This document shows, in pieces, positions 24,491 through 37,735 of a DNA stretch of 64,000 nt; positions within the stretch are counted from its first letter, which is position 1, and every line of letters starts with the position of its first letter. The stretch is from Rosellinia necatrix (lineage: Eukaryota; Ascomycota; Sordariomycetes; Xylariales; Xylariaceae), in the NCBI GenBank assembly GCA_021209875.1, contig JAGYVD010000002.1, positions 2,480,001 through 2,544,000 of the forward strand. The letters are read 5' to 3'. A program made the translations under genes and the position numbers. The notes beneath the pieces are model-generated. The model saw nothing but the letters and a program-made list of their open reading frames with translations. It ran no database searches and was not told the DNA's origin.

Positions 24491-25990
24491 ATTAAGCACG
24501 ATGATCAGCTGGAGGGACAATGGATATCGGGCAATGAACATCAGGCCACGGACAACGGGCAGAGCACTGCGCTTGCTCGGTAAGCGGTGGGCGGTCCTTT
24601 TGGTTGGAGATCCTGAACCTGGGAGAAATGGAAGAACAGGACCGCTCTCAATCTCGCAATGTGGCGTGGCTATCTGACCGTGCCAATGGATGATCGAGAT
24701 CGGGCTAGATTAGCGAATGAGGGGGGGTCTAGATACCAACAGCAATGTGAAAGCCTGCAGGGGATTGGATGATGGGGTTTAATATAATAGGAGGAGGAGG
24801 AGGAGGAGGTCTGTAACTGTAGCTGAGGACCGATATAATCACTACTACAGCCGGCTAGATGACAGAAGGTAGAGGAGCAGAGATAACCCGGAGAAGACCA
24901 ATGACACGAGAAGCGAGCATACAAGTATGGCACAGGGGCGAAGGAGGGCACAGCAAAGGTGACGCCTTTCAACCACGAAGAACTTTTGGCATCTCCTGGC
25001 ACCTATTATAGGCGCAGGACACAGTCAGAGAAGAGCAAGGAATCCAAAAAAGAAACCGCTAAGAACGAGCCGACGGAATGGATAGCGTAGGTACCGACGG
25101 TATAAAATGTATTATGCGGAGAAGAGAAGAGTCAAGAGACACTGTGCCGCGGCGACGGCAGGGATTCATTCACACAACTCTGTCCGTCCACCCCTGGCGA
25201 ACAACAAGCCGGCGGCGCGAACAAGTGCTCGTTCTTGCTAGTGCTTCGTAGGTAGCCGTCCAATGGTTTGTTTGCGGACTGGCTATTATTGCGCATGCGA
25301 CTGTACTGTATAGAGTTCCCCAAGCTGCAAGGTAACGGCAGTGCCAAATCGACTCGCACACATAAACGCCAACGCCAACGCCCACGCCAGCGCGGACGCG
25401 GACGCGGACGGAGTGGGTGAATAGAGTGGTGAACAGAGGTGGGTGGACATGATCGCCCGGTTTGGTTTCCCTTCGATCTCGGTATATCTACATACTCACA
25501 TACCTACTCACATACTCACATACTCACATAATGCGTACGTACTTACTTACGTATACGTACAGTACCTACTTGTCTGGTAGGTAAAACCCCAAAGGGAACG
25601 GCTCGGGCTCGGGTTCGGGCCCGCAGTACCAGAGCGGCCTGCACGGGCGGCGACATCAACTGTTGAGAAAGTCGAGAAAGCCCACGAAATCGACTCGACA
25701 CTCGACACTTTGATGATGCTGGACCGAGACACAATATGCCCATACACTTTCATTTGGGATATTGCTTTCGGGGGGCAGCTTGACCATCGGGCACCAATCC
25801 TCGGGTACATACTGAGCAGGTAGGCAGTTATAATGAACGATAATGCACTGCTTAGGTAGGCAGTTACTTAACCCAAGTACATACTGTGGTTTAACTCGTA
25901 CCAGCCTTGGAAATGTTGATGATGCTTGGATATGAGAGGGTGGGGTGTATTCATGAGATGGGCAGCGGCGTGCCATCAATTATCCATACC

Positions 25991-26025
25991 GGGGGGGGAG
26001 GAGGGGGAGGGGAGGGGGGAGGGGG
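25991..26025 (+). repeat. Strong G-quadruplex-type G tract
   Basis: In 35 nt there are G-runs of 8, 2, 5, 4, 6 and 5 separated by single A residues. This is an almost ideal quadruplex-forming pattern on the + strand. It lies about 2.3 kb upstream of the DUF2841 start. Confidence 0.85.
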
Positions 26026-29000
26026 TCTTAGAATGCTACTTAGTAGCATACCCGGCCTAGGAAAATACAAATGAAAAAAAAGAAAGGGAAATTATAGTTA
26101 TGAGCTACCTTAGGTAGGTAGATAACCTAGGGCATTGGAAGTGTAGGTACTTGAGCAAGTACCTACATACATACGTAGTATATGCCTACCTAAACTGCAA
26201 TTTAGTGCAATTCAGTGAGTGTGTGTGGACCTGCTGCTTTGTGGAGGAGACCGGCTGGCTTGGGTAGAATTGGAGGTACCTGAACCTACCTATGTTGCAT
26301 GGGTGAGTTTTGCATATTTGGGCAACTTTATCTTGTGCCTACCTAAGATACCTGGTATTCAGGCCTCTCTTCAGGTGTATACATTATTGTCAAGTTTATC
26401 AAACAAATACACCTTCCATGACATTAAAGCATAAGACATCACATTTATTCCTCAATTAATTCAACAACTGCTTATTCAAAGCTCAGATACCATACCACCG
26501 TGCATCTGCTTGTATGTGCCCCATCTACAGCCTAGAACCCCTTGTAATAACCCTGCTAGACCCACAACACCCCTACTCATAGAGAATGGTAATGTTCAGT
26601 TAGTACAATGACTTCGCTTACTAGCATATTGTCACCTCGCAACCAGAGCTTAGCAAAATTGTCGCCAAAAAGGCACCTAAAGGGATATATATATATATAT
26701 ACTATATACATCACGGTAAAAATAGTCTTTTGGCTTGGCCAAATAATTACTAACCTTAGTTACTTAGGTACTGTAGGTCGGGGTTGCTGCAGCAATTAGA
26801 GCCTTTTTGTAAGAGATATGCTATGCTAGAAGAAATTTAGGTTCCTATGTGAATAGCGGGGCATCATATCCGATCAACTAGACTGGTCCAACTACACTAC
26901 TACCCGTTCTACCATGGTAAATTCACCGCGACCCGCAGTAGCACAAGTAGGCAGTGCACAAGCATGCAGCGCGTAGGTAGCAGCTGTCACACAAGAGGCT
27001 CGGTACCTACTGTTCATACCTACTGTTCGGAAGTTTTGTCTGCCTTGACTACCTACCTAGGGACGTAGGTACTTTAGATATACCTAGGTAGCATCTAGGT
27101 GATTGGCGAATGACTTAGGCAATTCATCCCTTGGAGCAAGTTACCCAATCAAATCTGGAAGGGAGGGGGTCTGCTTTACAGACATCTGCTGCCCGCTTTT
27201 CAGTTACTTGTATAGGCATTTTCATTCTTGTCTCCCGCTACCACCACCCAAGGGTACCAGGTCTAGTATACCTATGTATATATGTACACTACTGCTTAGT
27301 TGTACTTGTAGCCTCCATTCCTAGGTATGTACCTGACTAGGTGCCACCTTCAATAGGTAGCTTGGGTGCTGTTTACCTAAATTACTTATCCAACTATTTG
27401 CCACCGCCTGGTTCATACATCTGAGCATTGACACCATGGTAGGCACTATGAGGGGGAGCACCTAATCTAGATAGCATACACGGTACACACACAAGCCAGC
27501 AACCATTCCACACACACACACACACAATATCCCCCACCTTGTTATTCCGGGATAGACTAATCCCGTCCTTTCCAGCTTGATATTTTGATACACAGTCAGT
27601 GCTTGAACATACCAGGACTCCTTCGGTTGTGGTCGGCTTATGTGTCTGACTGTATCCTCTTCTGGACCTTCTGGAACATCTCTTCTGATTGTTGCTGGCG
27701 TGTCCCTGGCGCCCTCTGCTCTCATCACGTGGGCTAATTATGTTCAGAGATCTGGGTCTAAGCTTCCTCGTGCTGCAAACCATAGCTAACTAGCTACTAT
27801 TAATATTTCTATAATTACTATTTAACTACCTAGGTAGCTACTATGGTATGGTATGCATTACACTACATGCCCATCCACCCATCTTTTACCCCTAAAGCTC
27901 ACCATTCCGCTGACGGTGCTCGTACCTAGCTGGGTTTCGATTAACGACATCCTTTTGTCCTGCACCATTTATGAGGTACTCCCGAATGTTTACCATACCA
28001 CATTTGTCACTGGCATATCCTGACACTCCAATGCGACCCAAGTACTCTAGACCTTCCATCACAGGTATCCATAGGTGGGGGTACCGTATAGCGAAAGCAT
28101 GGGGAACAAGAGAGCAAAAGAAAGCGAAATCTAATTTTGCCAGGGGCCTACCACGTTGATCTCCCCCTCAGTCAAGGGATGGAGAGCCGAGATCTCCAAA
28201 CCCCCCACATCCCCCACTCGCCTTGGCACGTGCTTGGACGTTGGTGATAACTTGGTCTACATTGGAGCCCTTCTTGTGCAGACCATCGACTAACTATCGG
28301 ATACCCAGCACAGTACCTACACTACATAATACAGCAACTAATTCATCTAGTGTAAAGAGCGAGCCAAACCGGCTACCCCTACCCGGGGCACTGGATTCTT
28401 GATGTAGCCGGCATACACACATGTGTATCTACATCCTTCGGCTCACTACTTGACTATTAACCGGGCCGGTTTTGGTTTGTGCTTGGCACGGATCACCCAT
28501 GGGTTGGAGCATGGAAATACACTACATACGAGGCTGACTAATGTCCTAAACATTTGTCGATCCCAACGAGTTATGATGCCTGGCTATTGTCTATCACGAT
28601 GCTCAAGGCTACCTACCAATGACCCCGTCGGGGATATGGCAGAAAACCTCCAGTCGCTGTATGCGTCCGTGGTTTTGACAACTGCACATATGGCCCTCTT
28701 AGCAAGCTAACCTCGCCATCGCCTTCGGAAGAACTAGGCACAATAATTTCTTCCGGTCCATGTGCAGTGGAAGAAACCTACACTAATATTACGTGGCGTC
28801 CCCTGAGACTTAGGGTTCACACCGCAAAGCCACGGGACGCCATGTGGGATAGCTGAGGGTTGCTTTTGCACTGCCAGCTGCCCTTGTTCAGTGCTCGTCG
28901 AGACAGGCGACGCCACCAAGAAGATTCTGGTTCGCTACACTAGAGCTGGGGAAATTAGTCTGGATCTAAGCCAGCTCCTGACGAGGAAATGTAAATTCGA

Positions 29001-30040
29001 CATCCCTAGATAATTGGTCAGGCCCTATGCGCATAGGATATAGTTATATTTCAACAGGCAATAATGGAACTACACTAGAACTACGACTAGTACATCCTTC
29101 CTAATCGACCGGGTAATACCACGGAATCGGAGATGCTGGTCTTTATTTTATTTTCATATCTACTTGTAAACATCAGTTTCAAGGGCGTTTACAAAAGGGG
29201 GTGGGAGCGGGGGGTTGAGATATTCACTCGGACAACAAACTATTTACTTGAACTGGAACGAGGATATGTAATTGTACAAGCAGATCGTTCGTCGCAATGC
29301 CGAGGCGGACACGCAGGATCCGATGCCGTATGACGCAGATACAAATATCGATCCTAACGGGGAATACAAATCAAGGATCCCGTTACACGACAACGACGTG
29401 GGCGCCTACGTCTCAAGGCACAGAGTTCCGCCATCTAAGGTCTAGCAATGGCGCATGAAATGGCTGAACCCCCTTCCCACCGACACCAAGCCAGGAGTAT
29501 TACAGATTGCTTAGCTAGGTACCCTACCAAGGCGGGCGCCACCGTACCAGCCACCAGAAACTCACTTAAGATGGAAGCGTATCTAACTAGCGTGGAGGGG
29601 GTGGGCGAGGGGTGGAGGAGGGAAAGTTCCACACAGTGACCCGAGCGCTCGGGAATTGGCATGGAGTGTATGAGAAACCTCCGAAATCACACTTGACTGC
29701 AAGTGGCGTAGCGAGATCCCGGTCCAGACTCGTCCAACCGGACAACTTCCCTTTCGCCTCCCAACACCTGAGGAGAGGGAGAGGCCGGGCTACCTTGGCC
29801 TCGGCAAGCGGCAAAGGAAGGGGGCAAGATCAACAATCTTAAGTAGTGTAGTCTCAAACGCCTTGCTCAGTCAGTCGGTCATTCATTCAGTCAGTCAGTC
29901 GGGGAATGTGTTCCTATGCCTGGGCCTCCCTGGTTTACGGCCCTTGCCTCGGCTGATACGCCCACCGCGGGCTACGACGTGAGAAGGGAAGAAAAGCCTC
30001 GCAGGGCAGGTTGTTTGCGTGCTGCTGTTGCCGGGCCAGG

Positions 30041-30130
30041 CCACACACACACATATACACACCCCTCATCACACCTCACCACACCTCACCACACCTCACC
30101 TCACCGCACCGCCGCACCTCACCACACAAC
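30041..30130 (+). repeat. CA-rich tandem repeat
   Basis: A CACACACACA-type run is followed by copies of a 10-bp unit (CACCTCACCA). The apparent Thr/His-rich reading frames at 29916-30307 are produced by this repeat and are not genes. Confidence 0.75.
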
Positions 30131-30857
30131 AGAACGGATATCGAGTCATTCAAGAGCCTTCTTTCCTGTCCTGCCATGTCCCGTCCACCTTTCCCCCAGC
30201 CGAGATTAGGCGGTATCCGCCGTCTTCCCTTGCCGGCGGGGATGTTACACAGCGTTGCTGACTTGCTTTCCCTGGAGCCTCGAGATTCGAGGTCTATTCC
30301 GTTTTAAATCCCACGTGCATGATGGGTGTGTTGTCTAAGACCGCACTAGTAATCATTATTCTGGTTCTATGCGAACCCATGAACCAAGACAGCCGGGCCC
30401 GACTGGTGGTAACCTTCTTTCCCCCATGTCTGTCCATGCGAGAGGGAGAGAGGGGGAGAGGGGAGAGGGAGAAGCAAAATCCTCAACTCCGGGTTTGGCT
30501 CGTGCGACGGACGATACTGCGAGTGTTGAATAGTGCATGCGGTGGCCGCCGTAGGTAGCTAGCTAGACTTGTTCTCACCGCCGGGGGTGTGTAGCCGCCG
30601 CGGGTGATCGCGGTTCTGCTCTCGATCATCTGGCCCTTGTTCTGGGCCTCCTAGATCTTGGTTCCATCTCCGGCGCAAACACCACCATGCCACCCATAAC
30701 ACCCATAGCACCCTTGATGGATTTGGCACGTCGTGCAGCCAGTTTCATCATAGGCCGCGCCCCCGTTTGTTCCAGATCCTCCTCCCTACTTTCAGCACCT
30801 AGTCTGCTGTGGTGGTGCACATGGCAGGTTGACAAGCAGGGCGCCTGAACCCCAGCC

Positions 30858-30935
30858 CGGCAGCCCGGCAGCCAGCCAGCCAGTCAGCCAGTCAGCCAGT
30901 CAGCCAGTCAGCCAGCCAGCCAACCGGCCAGTCAG
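30858..30935 (+). repeat. 8-bp tandem repeat (CAGTCAGC)n
   Basis: CAGCCAGC and CAGTCAGC units alternate over about 78 nt. A related CAGTCAGTC run lies at 29868-29902. Confidence 0.8.
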
Positions 30936-31697
30936 TTGCCAACGGCAAGCCTGGAAGCCAACAGGCCCCAAAGGCTTAACCACTTCGCTCTCGCTGCCGC
31001 GCTATCTCTCCCTCCACCGTAGAAAAATAAATGGAGGAAGCAGCAGATGCCGAAGCACAGGAGCCCGTATTGATCACTTGGCCTGCCGCTCCTGCATGGT
31101 ACCACCCCATTTGCGGCCAGCCAACGGCGTCATGGCCGTCTGAGACAAGAGACAACTATAGGGAGACAACGATAGGCGATGCCTTTCTTGCCACGCCATC
31201 TCGCATTCCGTCTCCGCACTTGCAACGAGACCTCATGGTGTCTGTTACCTGTCTTACTGTGGGGACCAGCCCTCAGGTAGGCCTACCTGTGAGACAAATG
31301 GCTGGCGACTTGCACGATCGAGATCAGAGTACATACGCCTACGAGCCATCGGCCAGTGATGGGCATGTGGCGTCCCAGCTCGCGGCAGTCTAGAGTGAGA
31401 CATGCGCATCCAGCAATAGAGAGCCTCTCGAATAACGAGACCAAGCTCTGGCACTTATAGCTCAGCCTAGTGGGTGTGATGCATGTCCACCGATCCGGAA
31501 GGAGACGAGAGGGAGACCAGTCCCCTTCTGGTCGACTTCACAGCCCAAAACAGCGTACACGACCACTTATCTAGGTCCGTCTCTGGACTGCACCCCGTGT
31601 CCTCCACAAACAAGCAGCGAAATGGGTTACGAAATGCGATCGTCTACGCTAGCTATGTCGTAGCATGTCCACCCGCTTCTTCTATACTACCCTTCTG

Positions 31698-31750
31698 ATA
31701 CCACCCTTTTATACCACCCTTTTATACCACCCTTTTATACCACCCTTTTA
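31698..31750 (+). repeat. 13-bp tandem repeat (ATACCACCCTTTT)n
   Basis: Four perfect or near-perfect copies of a 13-bp unit are directly visible. They are head-to-tail with no spacers, so this is a minisatellite. Confidence 0.9.
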
Positions 31751-32515
31751 CTTCTATACTATCCAATAACAATCACCACCCTCCTTTTATTTTATTTTAT
31801 TATTCTTATTATTTTCTCCAGGTTTCATTTGGGCCTCGGACAGGGCCCGATGACCGCTCCTGCATGTATGCGAAGCCGAATGAATGGGGAGGGTAAATCG
31901 ATCGACATCTAACGTTAACCGTCTATCCGACCACACCCGTCGACGACTATCCGGTCAAACGGATAATACATGTCTATACGTACGTCTAGATAATATAATG
32001 TAGATCTAATAACAGGTTCTTGACAATGCGTCGGAGTAAAACAGCCGACCCGAACACAAGCAAAGAGGGGATATATTGATATACTACATATGGAAACGCC
32101 GAGCCCGCCATGGGCTGCGCTGCCTATAGTTCCCAATGCCCTAAATAAGTAATACGATAACCTCACCTTCTTTGAATCCGTGTATAGGACGTTCTTTTGT
32201 GGTGGGTAGCATGCGTGCGCCGTCGTTGGATGGAGATCATCCGGCACAGCTCTTGGTGGAACGTTGGGTATTGGACATGGCCTCTACGTATGGAACAGAA
32301 CACGCTTTTCATTCAACGCCGTTGCTAACTATGCTATCCTTTTCAGGGCTCTCCGTTTATGCAATCTCTACAAGCCATCAACGGGCCTCCTCGCCCAAGT
32401 ATCTATGCACCCACCCAGGCTAGTGATTTCTGGATAATTCCACTCCCCACGCGTATGATTTCTATCAATCCTACCTTTTCGGCCCCGGTCTAGAGCGGCC
32501 TGCCTCGTGGCAAGC

Positions 32516-35500
32516 CTATTCCGTATCAAGACCGGACTGCTTCACTAAACTGTAAAATATACCCCTCTTCTTGATGAGGGCTTGGGGCGTATCAAATTCC
32601 GCCACCTCACCCTTATCAAGGACGACTACCCTATCGCTGTCGAGAATGGTGTTGATTCGGTGAGCAACCGTGATGATAGTGCGGTGAGAGAAAAGATCGG
32701 ATCGTAGTGTAGTTTGAAGCATGGCATCTGTCTCAACGTCGACTGCCGCTGTTGCCTCATCCAGTACCAGGATGTTGGATGGAGTCAGCATAGCACGAGC
32801 AAGGGAGATTAATTGTCGTTGGCCAGCCGATAAATTTGATCCTAAAGAGAACACAGCGTCAGTGTACACGCAACCGAAGCGCAGCTTGGTGATTAAATCG
32901 CTGTGTAATCCCGACGGTACTTTTTACCACGTTGGGATGTGCCGCCGATCATACAGGAATCTTTGTATCGCATTGGAGGCAGCGATAATAAAAGCATTTG
33001 CCATGCTTGGTTCGTTGCGTTTGGCCAAGATACTTATGCTGCGGTGTATCCTCGCCCAAGTATGCAGGAAGCCGAGCGTGCGATGAGGGTGGTAATAATA
33101 GCCGAGAGAGAGCGAAGGGATGCCTTTGCCTAGGTACTTACCTCCTTCATTGATCTTTGCCTCGAGACCCCCTTCCATGCTCGTTACATGCTCTTTAAGT
33201 CGTGCATGGTCTGTGGTACGCGACCTGGTTAGTAATTGTTTTCTTATAGGAGAAGAGGAGTGCCCGCAACGGTAATTCCTAGAACGGTAACTCAAGCTGA
33301 GCTAGCTTAAGCCCGGGGAGTACCAAATAGCAGACTTACCTAGCACACTCCATAATTCTGTGTCATCGTGAACATGCCCCGGGTCCAGATTGTCCCGGAT
33401 CGTGCCTTCGAAAAGTGCCGCATCTTGAGGGATAATAGCAAGTCGTCGTCGTAAATCTAGCAGGCCAATCGCCGACGTGTCTAGATTATCTATGCTTATG
33501 TGGCCGGTGTCAGCCTCGATGAGGCGAAACAACGATAGCGTCAGTGATGACTTTCCGGCACCGGTTCGTCCAACAACGCCAATCTTTTCGTGTGACTTGA
33601 TGTCTAAGTTGATGTTCTTCAATACTAGGTCCAGACCTTCGCGATAGCGAGCGCTATAGTTGCGAAATTCGACTGCTCCATTTGCAGGCCAGGCAACAGG
33701 GGGTCTGCGACGGGGGATAATTTCAGGAGCTTCGCTTGGCAAGCGGGCATACTCGAGAATACGTTCCACAGATACGATGTTGGTCTCCACTTCCACTGTT
33801 TGACGAACAATCCAGTTCAATGATGTAGTAATCTGGAGAGCATACGACATTGCAAGACCCACCATACCTGAACTCGGGCCATTGTAGTTCGTCACAGAGA
33901 CGATGAATAAACCTGCGGCTCCGAAGATAATAACGGCACCGAGGAATTCTAGGCGGACCGCCAACCATCTATTGGCGCTAATCGATGGGTAATATGCTCG
34001 TAGGTTTGAATCAACCCGGTATTCATTCTCCTGCTCAAATCTTCCCTGCTGACGATATGCCCGAATGGTGCTAATACCACCAAGTGATTCCTGAAAATGC
34101 GCGTATATGGGACTTCGACTGACGCTATCTAATCGCTTCAACTCACGCGAAGTTCGAAGATAATAACGTTGAACCCAATAGTACACTGCGCCTAGTGGGA
34201 GAATCAAGGCGACGAAGGCCGGGGCGCCGACAGAGATGACGACCAGGGTAAATCCGGAGCGGGCGAAATTGACAAAAAGCATATTAAAAGTTCGCGCCAG
34301 GACTTCATCAAGCCTATAGACATCACTTGAGAATCTGTTCAGAATCCTGCCGGCGGGCGTGGTGTCGAAGAAGGACATCGGTGCTCTGAAGATAGCCGTT
34401 GCCATCCGTTCGTGCAGTATTCTTGATGCTTCGATAGAGCAGAATATCCATAGAATCAGTGTTTGGGTAACCGTCAATGCGGCGGATCCAACACCGAAGG
34501 CAAAGTAGATGCCAAGATATTTGCCAACTTCAGGGTTGCTCCCGGCAGCGCTATTCCGTTCAGCCCAATTCTTGAGCCAAACACTTCCACCGATCTGGGC
34601 AGTTTGAGCCGCAATCAATGTGAACAAATAAACACCAACGGCCACAAGGTTACTGGTTTTGGCATACTCAAGGTAAACGTCCCATTTGACTTTGCCCTGT
34701 TCGACGTGTTCCTTAGCCTGTCTAGTTCTAGCGCTCGGGTCCTCCTCGTCGCCGAGTTTCCCTCTAGGGCCATTAAAGCTGGCTGCACTAGCTCTCCTAA
34801 GAGTTGCCATACTGCCCCTGCGATTCTGAGCGGTTGAAGAGGCCCCAGTCTTGATAGGCGCCAGTTCGGCCAAGCCCTCCTGGGCTTCCTCCATCTCTTC
34901 TTTGTCCTGGTGATTATCAGGTTCGATATATGTGGACGTTTCGCTTCTAAACCCATCAGGACCAGAACCCGAAGAACTAGCGATGGACGACGACGGATCG
35001 GAATCTTGCCCAGAGCTTTTGATTAGTTCTGCAATGCCCCCTTTCATAGCCATGAGTTGACGATACGTTCCACTCTCAACAATCTCTCCTTCTTTGATTT
35101 GGCATATAAAATCGGCATCGCTCAGAACTGCGATAGCATTAGTAGCAAGAACGCGGCATTTTGAGTTGAGAAGGCCCCTTGGTCCCAAAACATTCTCTAC
35201 TATATGCCGAGCGACATGGGAATCAACAGCGGAAAGGCAATCATCAAGCAAATAGATATCGGCCCGAGCGTAGACAGCGCGAGCGAGAGCCACTCGAGCT
35301 TTTTGGCCACCACTTAAAGAAATACCTCGTTCGCCCACAATGGTCTCATCTCCGTCAGGAAGCTGTGCAAAGTCGTCCAGTAATGCACACGCCCTCACTG
35401 TCTTTTCGTAGAAGTTCGAGTCATACCGGTGTCCGAAAATGATGTTTTCCTTGACCGTCGCATTCATAATCCATGGTTGCTGAGCAACATATGCCACGGA

Positions 35501-37735
35501 TCCATTAACACACACCTCACCCTCGCTCTTCCATAAATCGCCCAGGATACTTTGTAGGAGCGATGACTTGCCCTGGCCGACTCTGCCAACTATGCAAGTA
35601 AGATCACCCTTGTGAGCAGTAAAGTCGATGCTTTTGAGTACGTTCTTCGTCTCGTGACGATTCCAAGAGAATGTGCCATTACGAATGACCACTGCATCGT
35701 CACCTCGTTCCTCCGTGGCGGGCCCTATTTTGACGACACCTTGTTGTATTTCTTCAGCGGTAAGGTATTCGGTCAATCGGTTAGCAGCAACGGTAGCCTC
35801 GATGATAGAAGTAATGACCATAGGCAGTACGGAAAGTGGAAAAGTGAGCAAGTTGAACAGGGCGAGGGCAGGGAAAACAATCTCGGTGCTCAACGGCACA
35901 TCGCCCGTCCAAACAAAGATCGCAAAGGTGGAGCAGGAGACGAGAAATGGCGTAGTAGACCACGTGAAGTTGGCAAATGCCTGCCCAGCACCGATTTTGC
36001 GTAGATTCTTGAGTTCCAAATCGTTTCGAACAAAGTTTAGCTTGTTCATAAAGGCCGTGCTCCATGCGTAAAGCTTGATGCTCTTCATATTGTTAATGAT
36101 TTCAGCAATCAATCGACTGCGGGAATCCTTGTTCTTCATCTGCTGCTTTTGAAGGCGTTTCATAAACCTAGCAATAAACCCATTGATGGGAATCATTATG
36201 AGCATAACACCAACCCCAGCCAGCATAGACCAGCCGACCAGCTGATACAACGAAATCATGCAAATAGCAATTTGGAAAGGTGCGGACCATGCCTGCTGGG
36301 CAAATTGGGTCAAGTCTTGGAGCCGCTGAGCATCGACGGCCATATAGTTAACGATATCGCCAGTGGTCTTTGACGAGCGGCCTTCATTTGAGAGTTTGAG
36401 AGACTTCTTGTAGATCGCGGAGGTCAAACCGGACTTGATGTGCATTCCAGTGACAAACGCCAATTGGAAATATTGGTGCTTGTACATTGTTAGCGGAAAT
36501 GTATGGTAAGGACTGGAGTGACTGGATATACGTACAATCATGGTAGTCTGCAGCGTCGCAACAAAAAAACATTGCCAATGCTATAGCGGCACCCTTGACA
36601 GGCGGCTGGGGGGGAACCACCCTCGTACGAGGCTACAAAACTGATGAGATATCGTAATAATTGGGGCTGCGCAAAGGCAGAAAGATCGTTGATGAGCTTA
36701 TAGAAGGACGCGCCTATATAGGGACCTCCATAGGCCTTGAACATAGCAATCCAAAGGCTGGGATTTTTCCGATGCGCCAATTCATATTGCCATGCACTGT
36801 CAAAGCGGTCCCCGGTTGAGCGAGTGGTAGTCCCTCGAGCAAGGCCCCATAGATCATCCTCTGTAAGAAACTGTTTGTATCCAAATCTCATCATCGGGGT
36901 CATCCATGAGAACGTCAGACGAGAGAAAATGGTAGCATATTCAACCGGGCATTCTATGCCGTCTTCGTCGATCAGCGCCTCATATGCGCTAGCCCGTTTC
37001 GGCCACAGCCATTCGAATAAGAATTCGAACACCGACAGACCAAACCCAACGGTGAAAGCTACGAAATATGGGAGGTGCTTTTCATAGAGCTGCTGGGACA
37101 CCAGGGACCGGAGCTTGACCGTATATGCGATCAACAGAAGCAGCCAGTAGAACAGGACCACGCCGTTGGCGTTTCTCGAACGATCGTGCTCTAGCCATTG
37201 GATTGTGAAGACGACGCCGAGCGATATGAGTGTTGCGAGAGTCGTAAGGAATCGAAAATCGCCGTACCACACCCCGGGGAAGTTGAGAATCTGGATGCCG
37301 AGCTGAACGGCGATGTCGGCGATAACAAGGACGAGCAGAGACTGCGACTTGACATCAGCATTTCTTGAGTTCCATATGCAAGGAGAGAAATCACAGGGCA
37401 CGAGGCTGCATGCATATGCTTACCTGCTTGGTCCAGAAATGCCAATCCTTGGCGACAGAAGCAGCTTTGTGCTTCCGCAACACGTACCAGATAGCCAATG
37501 GCCCACAGACGAGGCCGAAGACCGCGACGGCGAAGACCCAGACATCGACAAAACACGGGGTGAAGTCATACCGGAAGGGGCTCAGAGGACCCCAACCCTC
37601 TTCGTTACCACATAGCGGCTGCTGGAAAGAATCGGATGCGCTGAGGTAGTGTTTTCCAAGCTCCAAGAGTGGCCGATAGCCGGTGAAGGATCCAGTCAGT
37701 TGGAAGACCTCCTGGGGTTGGTCGCCGAATCGCAT
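32516..37735 (-). CDS. YCF1: Ycf1/MRP-type ABCC transporter, frame broken twice
   Basis: Full-length ABCC exporter of the Ycf1 type, which in yeast moves glutathione conjugates and metal-thiol complexes into the vacuole. The model is complement(join(32516..32841, 33142..33210, 33340..36478, 36536..37347, 37424..37735)), about 1551 aa if the two frameshifts are ignored. It has an N-terminal TMD0 (about the first 200 residues), TMD1, NBD1 with Walker [12 protein letters not shown] (near residue 670), signature LSGGQ and Walker [14 protein letters not shown]2, then NBD2 with [17 protein letters not shown] and [10 protein letters not shown]. The Asp after the NBD1 Walker B aspartate, in place of catalytic Glu, is normal for ABCC. 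Exon 2 shows two +1 shifts at homopolymers (G7 at 36608-36614 and A7 at 36563-36569, + strand). Only with both corrected do the surrounding exons share one frame. All other motifs are intact, so sequencing error is more likely than decay. The intron at 32842-33141 is 300 nt, longer than its neighbours. Confidence 0.85.
36563..36614 (-). other. Paired +1 frameshift sites in the ABCC gene
   Basis: Reading the minus strand, homology to the family runs in one frame to the Glu-Gly-Gly-Ser codons. It continues one base later after the C7 run ([14 protein letters not shown]) and one base later again after the T7 run (VATLQTTMI), where a good GTACGT donor follows. One surplus base in each run explains both shifts. 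See the matching finding. Confidence 0.8.

Larger units (their letters stand above)
23666..32515. other. Long gene-free region rich in tandem repeats
   Basis: This is the largest empty block, 8.85 kb. It separates the start of the DUF2841 gene (-) from the 3' end of the ABCC transporter (-), so it contains at least one promoter and one terminator. I found no frame with recognisable domains. The longest frames (27394-27783 on -, 31031-31393 on +) are composition artefacts or unsupported. It contains several minisatellites (annotated separately), a (CA)n run near 27512-27526, and TACCTAGGTA motifs at 26110-26190 and 26990-27110. Confidence 0.5.

Noticed and set aside
29916..30307. Overlapping + strand frames rich in Thr, His and Cys
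   Set aside because: They are translations of CA-rich tandem repeats in several frames at once.
34463..36373. Many 70-130-codon + strand frames across the ABCC gene
   Set aside because: They are antisense shadows of the transporter coding sequence.
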